Shown one piece after another: positions 19,961 through 31,300 of a stretch of 64,000 nucleotides of DNA; position 1 is the stretch's first letter; each line of letters opens with the position of its first letter. The translations under genes were made by a program, and so were the position numbers. Source of the DNA: Zeus faber (taxonomy: Eukaryota; Chordata; Actinopteri; Zeiformes; Zeidae); NCBI GenBank assembly GCA_960531495.1, contig OY482861.1, positions 2,418,001 to 2,482,000 of the forward strand, written 5' to 3'. Under the pieces are notes generated by a model. The model was not told the origin of the DNA and did not search any database. It was given only the letters and a program-made list of their open reading frames with translations.

Positions 19961-22349
19961 GGCGGGGTGTCCATGCGGGGTCCTCCCTTTCCTCTCGAGG
20001 AAGCTCCTCTTCCTCTCTGAGGGGGGCGGTAGGATCCTCTATATAATTGCTGGGGTTGTTGGTTCTGGGGGCATTCCCTTGCCCAGTGGTCACTTTGGCC
20101 ACAGATGAAACATCCTGTAGTTTTCTCGGGTCCTCCCCATCCTCTAGAGGATTGGAATTGTCCTCTCCCTCTCAGTTGCTGCCATTGGGGGGGGCCTTGG
20201 GGGTATGAGGGTGCGGGGGCCCCTGGATACTGCCGCTGGGGATATTCATAGGGAGTCCAGGCCTGCTGCCATTGGGGTAGGTGCTGGGCTGGTGGGTAGG
20301 CGGGGGTTACAGTTAGGGGCTGTGGTCCTGTCCATTGTAGTGGCGCGGTTTGGGGCGGGGCCTGTGCTTCAGGGGTGGTGACTACTGCTTGCACAGTTGC
20401 TTTCTTCTTTTTGTCCGTATTGACTTCATCTTCCAGTTTTTTTACCTGCATTTTTAGTAGTCTGGTTTGTATGGAATCTTTCTCCAGGAATTCGTCTTCT
20501 TGCTTTTTGATGTGTCTTTCCAGGTGATGGATGAGATGGCTCTCCCACTGTCTCTCGGTCATGTCTGACAGTCAAACTGTGTCTGCGAGCTACAGCCTGA
20601 CATCTCCTGGGAGGCCATTTTGGCATTTGGCATCTGCATGTACATGGGGAGACCCACTAGGCAGGGGTCATGACGTTCTACAGTGCTATCACTCCAGAGC
20701 TCCTTTGCTCATGTGAGATAGGCGTGTGGTTCTTCCCCATTTTTAAATCTCAGGCCTGCCAGGGCCACTGTGTTGCGTCTGGTCGGCCAGGTTTCTCTCA
20801 TGGCTGTCCATATGTCATTCCGCATGTGGTCGAATGGGTGCTCGTGTGCCATGGTGAGGGTTCTAACTTCTCTTTCCAGGGAGGTCAGGGTGATGTTTCC
20901 TGCTGTGGCGCGGAGAATGGCTCGCACATCTCTTAGGGCTAGTGTGTCAGCCGCTGTGTGGTTTTCGAAGATTCGGATCCATGCTGCAGCTCCTTTGTCC
21001 AACGCTGATAGGTTGCCTTTGAGGGCCTGCATGTCGCGGTGGTACCAGGGAACAAATGTTTCTCTTTTGGCGGACTGCTTTTGTTCCTCCTCTCGTTGTC
21101 TAATTTTCGAGCGGGTAACTATCCCTATTGCTGACGATCTTCTGGCCTGGCTTTTGGATGATGCTATAAGGGTTCCTTTTCTTCTGTTGTCGTTTGTGTA
21201 CTCTCCCCGGGAGCTGCCACTGTTTTTGAATGACCACTTTTTTGTCTTAGTCTCGTGGTCTGACATGGGTTCTTCTTCCCAGGAGCGGAGGGGGGTGGGG
21301 TGTCTTTGTTTTGTTTTCTTAAAGGTGTATTTGGGGACTACAGGGGTAGGTGAAGGTGTGGGCTGGCTTCGGGTCTTTTGTTTTTCTTTGGGTTGTTGTT
21401 TGGCTGTAGCGTCTGCAGGAGGTGCTATGAGATGAACATGGGTTGTGTTGGCATCCTCTGGTAGTGGGCCACATTGTCCAGTCAGTGTGACAGTTGCGTG
21501 GCTAACCCTTGTGGTACATTTCTTTTTCCTTTCTTGATGTCTTTTTGTGGTTTTTAGGACTGGCAAGTGCATTCGTCGTCCTCTGTATTAGAGGAGAGAA
21601 ACTCTTTGTGTCTGTTTGATCGTTAGGGGGCGATGTCTGATCATTGTCCTTGTTCTCACTGTCAGATGGCTTTGGGGAGGGCTGTACTCGGAAATGGATT
21701 TGGATCGGTCCTTCCATTACTAATACGGGTGCTTGTATTTCTGGCGGGGGTGGGGTGGCTATTTTCTGGTTGCTCAGCACAGGGGGCGCTGTTGCTTCAG
21801 GTGTGTGCTCGGTCTTAGGGTTGTACGGAGAGGGGGGGTGCCGATGTGTTTCTTCATCGGCCAGCAGGGAGGGGTAGAGGGATGGGGTGGTGTGTGGTTG
21901 GAGTGGGGTGTGACCTTGGGGGATGGGTTCGGGGAGGGGTGGTAACTTGTCTTCTTGTGGGGGGTAGGGTTCCTTCTGGGCTTCTACCACTGCCTTGGTT
22001 GCGGCATTTCTGATTTTATTGCGACGTTCGACAATCATTTCCGCTCGAATCCATGCCGTCATTATGTGCTGAACCAGCGCCCATTGTGCACGCTGCTTGT
22101 TTAACTTGCGCTTTCAAGCCCCCATTAAGCCAGCAGTCTTTTTTCTTCCTCTATCACCTTGGTGCGGTTTTCTGCTGTCGGGGTAGTGTCTTTCGACCAC
22201 CACCCTGCTTTGATCCATTTTTGTTCATATTTATGGAATTTCCAAGTTTCTCAAGCATGGAACTTTGGCTCTGTTCTGTTCTTGAGCTCAGCTACAGCTT
22301 CAATACGAATCTCACTGGTGCCGGGTCTGGGGGATGGGGTCTTTTCCAT
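19945..22349 (-). pseudogene. Provirus gag (MA, CA, NC), copy A
   Basis: The likely start is ATG at 22349-22347 (MEKTPSPRPG...). In-frame TGA codons lie at 22253-22251 and 22116-22114. Copy A also lacks 34 bases near 22130 that B keeps, which adds a frameshift. The Pro-rich region contains LYPSLL, a YPxL-type late-domain candidate, and PPSPY. Capsid sequence VPWYHRDMQALKG and FDHMRNDIWTAM lies on another phase (21572-20709); the C-terminal part ERQWESHLIHHLERHIKKQE and nucleocapsid lie on a third (20562-19945). There is one zinc knuckle, CFICGQSDHWAREC (C-x2-C-x4-H-x4-C), flanked by Gly/Arg-rich tails. One knuckle fits gammaretrovirus-like gags. Gag would build the particle; this copy is dead. 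Confidence 0.85.
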
Positions 22350-23427
22350 TATGTTTTTGAATGGCAGGAGAACAAAAGACATGGGAAGAAGTGGGAGGGG
22401 GAAACCTCAAATGTTCGGATCTCAATGTGTTTCTGGTGCAGCTACGCCACTAGTGGTCTTTTAGGTTATTACAGGTCAACTTTTTTTTTTTATTTGTATT
22501 TTTGTTTTATATATTGCCCTTTTATCTAGGGCAATTTGAGGAGGTTGTTCATACACATACACACACAAAACCTCTATCACACATGCACAGACTCTATCAA
22601 ACACACACTCTCTTAAACACAAAGACTGTCTCAAACACACACACGCCCGCGGTCTCTCTCACATTCACACACACGCATGGTACCTCTCTTTCCACACACA
22701 CAAGGTACCTCGTTGCGCACACTCTCACTCACACAGCCGGCAATACAATTTTACGCTAAGTCACGTGAATTGGGCCTTTAACCCTTTAATATTTGGTTTC
22801 TCTAAGAACCGGGCCTTTAACCCCTAAATGCTTGGCTTCCTTTTTACTTTAAAAATGATTCCGGGCCTTTCACCCTTAAATGAAATTACCGACTATCGAC
22901 TACCCTTCTGAAGGCTGAGTTTAACATTTTTCATCGCCAGACATCACTTAGTTTAGGCATTTCGGAGGTCTTTTCAACAACCGGGCCTAAACGGGATTCG
23001 GAATTACTTCACGAGTTAAACATTGTTCATCACCAAAACGTCGCTCAGTTTAGGCATACTGGATGTATTCTCTACACACGGGCCCAAACGTTACGTGGAA
23101 TTACTACGCAATTTAAACACACAGCCGCTTCGAAGGGGGGTTTCCTAACCCGTTCCCTTAACTTACCTTACTACCGTTCTCATCAAACAATCCAATTTCT
23201 CCTCTCCACAATATTTAACAATTATTATTCATGCATCATTCAACAATACATCCCCAAAACCACAAAGTTGTTCGTCCAGCCTTAAACAGTACAACACTTC
23301 CACCTAAAATATTCCTATCTAATCTATGCAGACTTCATGAAATGGCTCTGCTCACCTTTTAGCGGGTACCCATGGAAGTATCGCAACCGTTCAGGCTTTC
23401 GGAACTCCTCTGCAGTCTTGTAATGGG
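22350..23427 (-). other. Provirus 5' leader, copy A
   Basis: About 1.08 kb between the primer-binding site and the gag start, long for a retrovirus. It contains a CA-rich stretch (22545-22745) and repeated GGGCCTTTAACCC-like motifs on the plus strand at 22772, 22811, 22863, 22983 and 23080. The last two sit in degenerate repeats of roughly 100 bases that share TTTAGGCAT and GAATTACTTC/GAATTACTAC. A packaging signal would lie here, but none is identified. Confidence 0.6.
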
Positions 23428-23445
23428 ATCACGTCGGGGTCACCA
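23428..23445 (-). promoter_or_regulatory. Retroviral primer-binding site, tRNA-Trp, copy A
   Basis: The minus strand reads TGGTGACCCCGACGTGAT, the exact 18-base complement of the 3' end of vertebrate tRNA-Trp. It lies three bases (AAT) downstream of the CA that ends the LTR. It primes minus-strand DNA synthesis and fixes the orientation of the provirus. Confidence 0.92.
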
Positions 23446-23448
23446 ATT

Positions 23449-23794
23449 TGTCGTGTTCAAAATTTCCAAATCCGGAATGATGGGATGAAACTGGAACTTT
23501 GAGCTACGGAGAGTTTATAGGACGGTTTGAGAATCTACCAAAAAATAAAAAACGTTTTACGTCGACGTGGTTAGTCCTAAGCTGCGTGTCTCATCTAGCA
23601 TACATTTCACCCAGGAGTCTGCAGAAACTTTGTTTCCTCGTCACTTTGTTACAAATGACAGACCCCCCTTTGCGAGGCGGTCCCGCCTTTGTTATTTCCC
23701 ATCTCCCGAGTATCTAGTTTCAGACTCCCCGCTGTGTGTGCGCCAGATTAACCGTTTCAGTGCCGGTTTCTAACTGGTTGCGTAGTTACACCCA
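23449..23794 (-). repeat. Provirus 5' LTR, copy A
   Basis: The 3' edge (CA, plus-strand 23449) is set by the primer-binding site. The 5' edge (TG, about 23794) is only a guess, because no 3' LTR is seen for comparison. A TATAAA box lies on the minus strand at 23519-23514, about 70 bases before the LTR end, so R and U5 together are short. I see no clear AATAAA in the minus direction. Confidence 0.6.
23514..23519 (-). promoter_or_regulatory. LTR TATA box
   Basis: TATAAA inside CCTATAAACTC on the minus strand, in the expected place for a retroviral U3 promoter. Kept unchanged in copy B (53136-53141). Confidence 0.6.
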
Positions 23795-24029
23795 GTGTCT
23801 TTAGACATGTTTTAATTTTGGCTCTGACTGATCAATAAAACTGTATTTCATAATTACCCACTATATGAATGATAGTAATGTACATGAATAAATTTATGTA
23901 ATGTATACTGTAGTATACACACATATAGTTTTGCTATCGAGGATTAGTTCAATCTGTAATGTTATAGTTATAGTAGTATAGTTATATGTAGTACCTAATA
24001 GTTATAGTATATGTATATATATATATTTT

Positions 24030-24720
24030 TTTTTTTTCTCACAAAACCCAACAGGAAGTCGGCCATTTTTAATTTTCCTGACTTTTTAGTCATATTTATG
24101 TTTTGTACTTTAGCGAAACTCCTCCTTGGCGATTTATCGGATCGGCTTCAAACTTGACGAGTGTCTACAAGACACCTTCACAGCTTAACATTATCAAAAT
24201 ATATATATTTTTTGGCACACGGTGTGGGCGTGGCAACACGTTAAATTTCATGTTCCAAAAGATACTTGGAAATTCACGAAACTTTGTGCACTCGTCAGTC
24301 CCAGTGTGGCAATTGATATTCTATGGGTTCCGTGCTTGGGCATGGCAAAATGACCGGACACGCCCTGTTGAAAATTTCAAAACATCAAACCTATTCACTT
24401 TTTAACATGAAATTGGGTATATTAATGTAACATCACTAGACTCAAAAAAAATTATATTGCCGCCATGACCGACACCCAACCAACAGGAAGGTGGCCATAT
24501 TGGATTTAATGTGCGCAAACTCCTAGGGGATTCATCAGATCGACTTCAAAGTTCGCGAGTGTCTACAAGACACTTTGGGGATTAAATGTATTAAAACATT
24601 GGGTTTTCGTCACACAATGTGGGCATGGCACTGTGTTGAATTGAAGTGTTAACCTGACTTTTGGGGCCTTAAGAAACTCGAAAAATCACAAAACTTTACA
24701 CACTCAAGATCAAACCTATT
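24030..24720 (+). repeat. Hairpin-cored repeats right of the provirus, unit A
   Basis: One nearly complete unit (about 24045-24415) and a second, more diverged one (about 24480-24720), both in plus orientation. The first is an inverted counterpart of the unit at 13940-14270, alignable over about 380 bases. Both keep the 15-base inverted repeat GTGTCTACAAGACAC (24161-24175 and 24559-24573). Open frames across it are chance. Confidence 0.75.
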
Positions 24721-25018
24721 CACTTTTTTAGTATCTCCTCCGAGATCTGCATAGAATTCCGGCAGGTTTTCCTCTTGTCTTTCTCCTCCGTCGGCGTATT
24801 GGTAAACACAGTGGCGGCAGGACAAAGAGATCTTAGTACGTACTCCGGTAAGTTGCGAAAAAGTCCGTATGAGGTGTCGAACAGACGTCCAGGAGTGCTT
24901 GTCGTTCATATTGTAATAGCGACAGTGCACTGCATGCAAAAATAAGAACAATACAAATAGTAATAAACACAAAACTAAGAGTTGAATGCAGAGCCGGTGT
25001 GTCCATACTACGGCGCAC
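24721..25018 (-). pseudogene. Possible non-LTR retrotransposon ORF fragment, unit A
   Basis: A minus-strand frame starts MRRSMDTPALHS at 25018, has a hydrophobic stretch, then LLQYERQALLDV. After a TAA near 24835 the same phase continues to RRRRKTRGKPAGILCRSRRR. A YxRQALLD block followed by a basic RRxRxxRGKxAG block is, as I recall, common near the start of fish retrotransposon-derived predicted proteins. The match is short and the frame is broken. Confidence 0.35.
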
Positions 25019-25336
25019 CCGGAAGTTAGTCCGGGTTAACTCATAAGTTAGCTAGCTTCCTCTGCTGAACCAATATTTTACTAAAATGACTTTTACAACT
25101 CTCTTTGCTCCAACTTCCATCCTTAACAAAGAATCCCAAATGCATCATTTGCTAACTTTCCCACTTTCATTGTCTTTCACATCAACTTCCATAATCATTT
25201 CAGCCTGTCAACTAACTTTACAGCTCTCTCGCCTTGTTATATTTTTTTCAAATAAATTTAAAGCCTTACAGTATCCTTTCCAGAAATCCTACCAGATATT
25301 TAGATTATAACGCTACTTTTAAACCAAGGACTCCTG
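25019..25336. other. Right end of unit A, unassigned
   Basis: AT-rich sequence without a recognisable feature. Homology with unit B ends at about 25331-25336 (GGACTCCTGTGG against GGACTCATGTGG), after which A enters the satellite and B does not. Confidence 0.6.
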
Positions 25337-28300
25337 TGGAAAGAAAGAATGAAAGAAAGATTGAAAGACTGAAAAAAATATTGAAAGAAAGATTGAAAGA
25401 TTGAAAGATAGAATGAAAGAAAGATTGAAAGATTGAAAGATTGAAAGAAAGAATGAAATAAAGATTGAAAGACTGAAAGAAAGAATGAAAGAAAGATTGA
25501 AAGTGCGAAAGAAAGAATGAAAGAATTAAAGAAAGATTTAAAGATTGAAAGAATATTGAAAGAAAGAGAGAATGAAAGTAAGAAAGATTGAAAGAAAGAT
25601 TGAAAGTAAAAAAGATTGAAAGAAAGAATGAAAGAAAAATTGAAAGATTGAAAGATTGAAAGAAAGATTTAAAGAAAGATTTAAAGAAAGATTGAAAGAC
25701 TGAAAGAAAGAATGAATAAAAGAATTAAAGAAAGATTGAAAGATCGAAAGATTGAAAGATTGAAAGAAAGATTGAAAAAAGAATGATTGAAAGAAAGAAA
25801 GATTTAAAGAATGAAAGATTTAAAGAAAGATTGAAAGACTAAAAGTAAGAATGAAAAAAAAGAATGAAAGAAAGATTGAAAGATTGAAAGAAAGAATGAA
25901 AGAACGATTGAAAGAAAGAATGAAAGAATGAAAGAAAGATTGAAAGATTGAAAGAAATATTGAAAGAAAGAGAGAATGAAAGTAAGAAAGATGGAAAGAA
26001 AAATTGAAAGATTGAAAGATTGAAAGAAAGAATTAAAGAAAGATTGAATGATTGAAAGATTGAAAGAAAGATTGAAAGAAAGATTGAAGAAAGAAAGATT
26101 TAAAGAAAAAAAGATTTAAAGAAAGATTGAAAGACTAAAAGTAAGAATGAAAAAAAAGATTGAAAGAAAGATTGAAAAAAGAAAGAAAGATTGAAAGAAA
26201 GATTGAAAGAAAGATTGAAAGAAAGAATGAAAGTTTGAAAGAAAGATTGAAAGAAAGATTGAAAGAAAGATTGAAAGACAAAGAAAAAATGAAAGAAAGA
26301 TTAAAAGAGAGATTGAAAGATTGAAAGATTGAAAGAAAGAATGAAAGATTGAAAGAAAGAATGAAAGAATGAATGAAAGATTAAAAGCTTGAAAGAAATA
26401 TTGAAAAAAAGAAAGATTGAAAGTAAGAAAAATTGAAAGAATGAATGAAAGAAACAAAAAAAGACTGATAAAAAGAAAGAATGTTTGAGAGATCAAAATA
26501 TTTAAAGAAAGAAAGATTGAAAGAAAGATTTTAAGACTGAATTAAAGAATTAAAGAAAGATTGAAAGAAAGGTTGAAAGATAGAATGAAAGAAAGATTGA
26601 AAGATTGAAAGTTGTAAAGAAAGATTGAAAGAAAGATTTAAAGAAAGATTGAAAGACTAAAAAAAAGAATGAAAGAAAGATTGAAAGGTTGAAAGAAAGA
26701 ATGAAAGAATGAAAGAAAGATTGAAAGATTGAAAGAAAGTTTGAAAGAGAGATTTAAACAAAGAAAGATTGAAAGTAAGAAAGATTGAAAGAATTAATGA
26801 AAGAAAGATTGAAAGATTGAAAGAAAGAATGAAAGAAAGATTGAAAGATTGAAATATTGAAAGAAAGATTGAATGTTTGAAAAAAGATTGAAAGTATTAA
26901 AGATCGAAAGAAATATTTAAAGAAAGATTGAAAGATTGAAAGAAAGAATGAAAGAACGATTGAAAGAAAGAATGAATGAATGAAAGAAAGAATGAAAGAT
27001 TAAACAATTGAAAGAAAGATTGGAAGAAAGATTGAAAAAAGAAATATTGAAAGAAAGAATGAAAGAAAGATTGAAAGAAAGTTGGAAAGAAAGATTGAAA
27101 GAAAGAAAGATTGAAAGAAATAATGAAAGAAAGATTGCACGATTGGAACCAATATTGAAAGATAGAAAAATTGAAAGTAAGAAAGAATGAAAGCAAGATT
27201 GAAAGATTGAAAGAAAGAATGAAAGAAAGATTGAAAGATTGACAGAATGATTGAAAAAAAGGTTGAAAGACTGAAAGAAAGAATGAAAAAAAGATTGAAA
27301 GATTGAAAGATTGAAAGAAAGATTGAATGTTTGAAAGAAAGTTTGAAAGAAAGATTTAAAGAAAGAAAGATTGAAAGAAATATTGAAAGAAAGATTGAAA
27401 GATTGAAAGAAAGATTGAAAGATTGAAAGATTGAAATAATGATTGAAAGATTGAAAGAAAGATTGAAAGAAAGAATGAAAGAAAGATTGAAAGAAAGATT
27501 GAAAAAAAGAAAGATTGAAAGAAAGATTGAAAGACTGAAGGAAAGAATGAAAGAAAGATTGAAAGAAAGATTGAAAGAAAGATTGAAAGAAAGAAAGATT
27601 GAAAGAAAGATTGAAAGATTGAAAGATTGAAAGAAAGAATGAAAAATTGAAAGAAAGAATGAAAGAACGATTGAAAGGAAGAATGAAAGAGTGAAAGAAA
27701 GATTGAAAGATTGAAAGAAAGATTGAAAGAAAGATTTAAAGAAAGATTGAAAGACTGAAAGAAAGAATGAAAGAAATAATTAAAGAAAGATTGAAAGAAC
27801 GAATGTAAGAAAGATTGAAAGATTGAAAGATTGAAATAAAGATTGAAAGTTTGAAAGAAAGATTGAAAGAAAGATTTAAAGAAAGAAAGATTGAAAGAAA
27901 TATTGAAAGAAAGATTGAAAGAATTAACAAAAGAAAGATTGAAAGAAAGAATGAAAGAAAGATTGAACGATTGGAAGAAATATTGAATGAAAGATAGATT
28001 GAAAGTAAGATAGATTGAAAGAAAGAATGAAAGAAAGATTGAAAGATTTAAAGAATGAATGAAAGAAAGATTGAAAGATTGAAATATTGAAAGAAAGAAT
28101 GAATGAAAGATTGAAAGATTGAAAGAAAGATTGAAAGATTGAAAGATTGAAATAAAGATTGAAAGTTTGAAAGAAAGATTGAAAGAAAGATTGAAAGAAA
28201 GAAAGAAATATTGAAAGAAAGATTGAAAGAAAGATTGAAAGAAAGAAAGATTGAATGATTGAATGATTGAAAGAAAGACTGAAAGAAAGAATGACGGACA

Positions 28301-31300
28301 GAAAGATTGAAAGAAAGAATGAAAGAAAGATTGAAAAAAAGATTGAAAGATTAAACAATTGAAAGAAAGATTGCAAGAAAGATGGAAAGAATGAAAGATT
28401 GAAATAATGATTGAAAGTTTGAAAGAAAGATTGAAAGAAAGATTTAAACAAAGAAAGATTGAAAGTAAGAAAGATTGAAAGAAATATTGAACGAAAGATT
28501 GGAAGAAAGGATGAAAGAAAAATTGAAAGAAAGATTGAAAGAAAGATTGAAAGAAAGATTGAAAGAATGATTTAAACAAAGAAAGATTGAAAGTAAGAAA
28601 GATTGAAAGAAATATTGAACGAAAGATTGAAAGAAAGGATGAAAGAAAGATTGAAAGAAAGATTGAAATATTGAAAGAAAGAATGAAAGAAAGATTGAAA
28701 GATTGAAAGAAAGATTGAAAGATTGAAAGATTGAAATAAAAATTGAAAGTTTGAAAGAAAGATTGAAAGAAAGATTTAAAGAAAGATTGAAAGACTGAAA
28801 GAAAAAATGAAAGGCAGATTGAAAGAAAGATTGAAAGATTGCAAGAAAGAATGAAAGAAATATTGAAAGATTGAAATATTGAAAGAAAGAATGAAAGAAA
28901 GATTGAAAGATTGAAAGAAAGATTGAAAGATTGAAAGATTGAAAGATTGAAATAAAGATTGAAAGTTGAAAGAAAGATTGAAAGATTGAAAGAAAGATTG
29001 AAAGAAAGATTGAAATAAAGATTGAAAGTTTGAAAGAAAGAAAGAAAGATTGAAAGAAAGATTGAAAGAAAGATTGAAAGAAAGATTGAAAGAAAGAATG
29101 AAACAAAGATTGAAATAAAGAATGAAAGAAAGATTGAAAGAAAGATTGAAAGAAAGAAAGATTGAAAGATTGAATGATTGAAAGAAAGACTGAAAGAAAG
29201 AATGACGGACAGAAAGATTGAAATAAAGAATGAAAGAAAGATTGAAAAAAAGATTGAAAGATTAAACAATTGAAAGAAAGATTGCAAGAAAGATGGAAAG
29301 AATGAAAGATTGAAATAATGATTGAAAGTTTGAAAGAAAGATTGAAAGAAAGATTTAAACAAAGAAAGATTGAAAGTAAGAAAGATTGAAAGAAATATTG
29401 AACGAAAGATTGAAAGAAAGGATGAAAGAAAGATTGAAAGAAAGATTGAAAGATTGAAAGAAAGATTGAAAGAAAGATTGAAAGAATGATTTAAACAAAG
29501 AAAGATTGAAAGTAAGACAGATTGAAAGAAATATTGAACGAAAGATTGAAAGAAAGGATGAAAGAAAGATTGAAAGAAAGATTGAAAAAAAGAAACATTG
29601 AAAGAAAGATTGAACGACTGAAGGAAAGAATGAAAGAAAGATTGAAAGAAAGATTGAAAGAAAGATTTAAACAAAGAAAGATTGAACGTAAGAAAGATTG
29701 AAAGACATATTGAACGAAAGATTGAAAGAAAGGATAAAAGAAAGATTGAAAGAAAGATTGAAAGATTGAAAGAAAGATTGAAAGAAAGATTGAAAGAATT
29801 AAATATTGAAATAATGATTGAAGTTTGAAAGAAAGATTGAAAGAAAGATTTGAACAAAGATAGATTGAAAGTAAGAAAGATTGATAGAAATATTGAACGA
29901 AAGATTGAAAGAAAGGATGAAAGAAAGATTTAAACAAAGATAGATTGAAAGTAAGAAAGATTGAAAGAAATATTGAACGAAAGATTGAAAGAAAGGATGA
30001 AAGAAAGATTGAAAGAAAGATTGAAAAAAGAAAGATTGAAAGAAAGTTTGAAAGAAAGATTGAAAGAATTAAATATTGAAATAATGATTGAAGTTTGAAA
30101 GAAAGAATGAAAGAAAGATTGAAAGATTGAAAGAAAGAATGAAAAATTGAAAGAAGGAATGAAAGAACGATTGAAAGAAAGAATGAAAGAATGAAAGAAA
30201 GATTGAAAGATTGAAAGAAATATTGAAAGAAAGAGAGAATGAAAGTAAGAAAGATTGAAAGAAAGATTGAAAGTAATAAAGATTGAAAGAAAGAATGAAA
30301 GAAAAATTGAAAGATTGATAGATTGAAAGAAAGATTGAAAGAAAGATATAAAGAAAGATTGAAAGACTGAAAGAAAGAATGAATAAAAGAATTAAAGAAA
30401 GATTGAAAGATTGAAAGATTGAAAGAAAGATTGAAAGAAAGAAAGATTTATAGAAAGAATGAAAGAAAGATTGAAAAAAGATTGAAAAAAAGAAAAATTG
30501 AAAGAAAGATTGAAAGAAATATTGAAAGACTGAAGGAAAGAATGAAAGAAAGATTGAATGAAAGAAAGATTGAAAGTAAGAAAGATTGAAAGAAATATTG
30601 AAAGAAAGATTGAAAGATTGAAAGAAAGAATGAAAGAAAGATTGAAAGATTGAAAGATTGAAAGATTGAAAGAAAGAATGAAAGAAAGAGTGAAAGATTG
30701 AAAGAAAAATTGAAAGAAAGATTGAAAGATTGAAAGATTGAAAGAAAGATTGAAAGTTTGAAAGAAATATTGAAAGACTGAAAGAAAGATTGCAAGAAAG
30801 ATTGAAAAAAGAAAGAAAGATTGAAAGATTCAATGAAAGAAAGATTGAAAGATTAAAAGAAAGAATGAAAGAAAGATTGAAAAATTGAAAGATTGAAAGA
30901 AAGACTAAAAGAAAGATTGAAAGAAAGATTGAAAGAAAGAAAGATTGTAAGAAAGAATGAAACAAAGATTGAAATAAAGAAAGAAAGAAAGATTGAAAGA
31001 AAGATTGAAAGAAAGATTGAAAGACTGAAAGAAAGAATTAAAGAAAGATTGAAAGTTTGAAAGAAAGAATAAAAGAATTAAAGAAAGATTGAAAGAAATA
31101 TTGAAAGAAAGAATGAAAGAAAGATTGAAAGATTAAACAATTGAAAGAAAGATTGCAAGAAAGATTGAAAAAAGAAAGATTGAAAGAAATAATGAAAGAT
31201 AGATTGAACGATTGGAAGAAATATTGAAAGATAGAAAAATTGAAAGTAAGAAAGATTGAAAGAAATAATGAAAGAAAGATTGAAAGATTGAAAGAAAGAA

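Larger units (their letters stand above)
3421..25336 (+). repeat. Duplicon unit A (about 21.9 kb)
   Basis: The sequence from the end of satellite array 1 to CCAAGGACTC at about 25331 recurs in the same orientation at 32981-54958 with only scattered substitutions and small indels, and in part at 62069-64000. The offset is 29,559 near the left edge, 29,884 at the gypsy gag, 29,833 over the middle and 29,591-29,625 over the retrovirus. The changes come from a nested duplication in B and from indels. On the right, unit A runs straight into satellite array 2, whereas unit B continues into different sequence. Confidence 0.95.

Noticed and set aside
20426-20626. A separate small basic gene inside gag
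   Set aside because: It is gag read in the wrong phase across a frameshifted region.
27356-29857. An 833-codon minus-strand open frame, and similar ones at 2155-3435, 30069-30965 and 31377-32300
   Set aside because: They are translations of the GAAAGAAAGATT satellite. The 12-base period keeps frames open and gives only Phe, Ser, Leu, Ile and Gln with no fold or motif.
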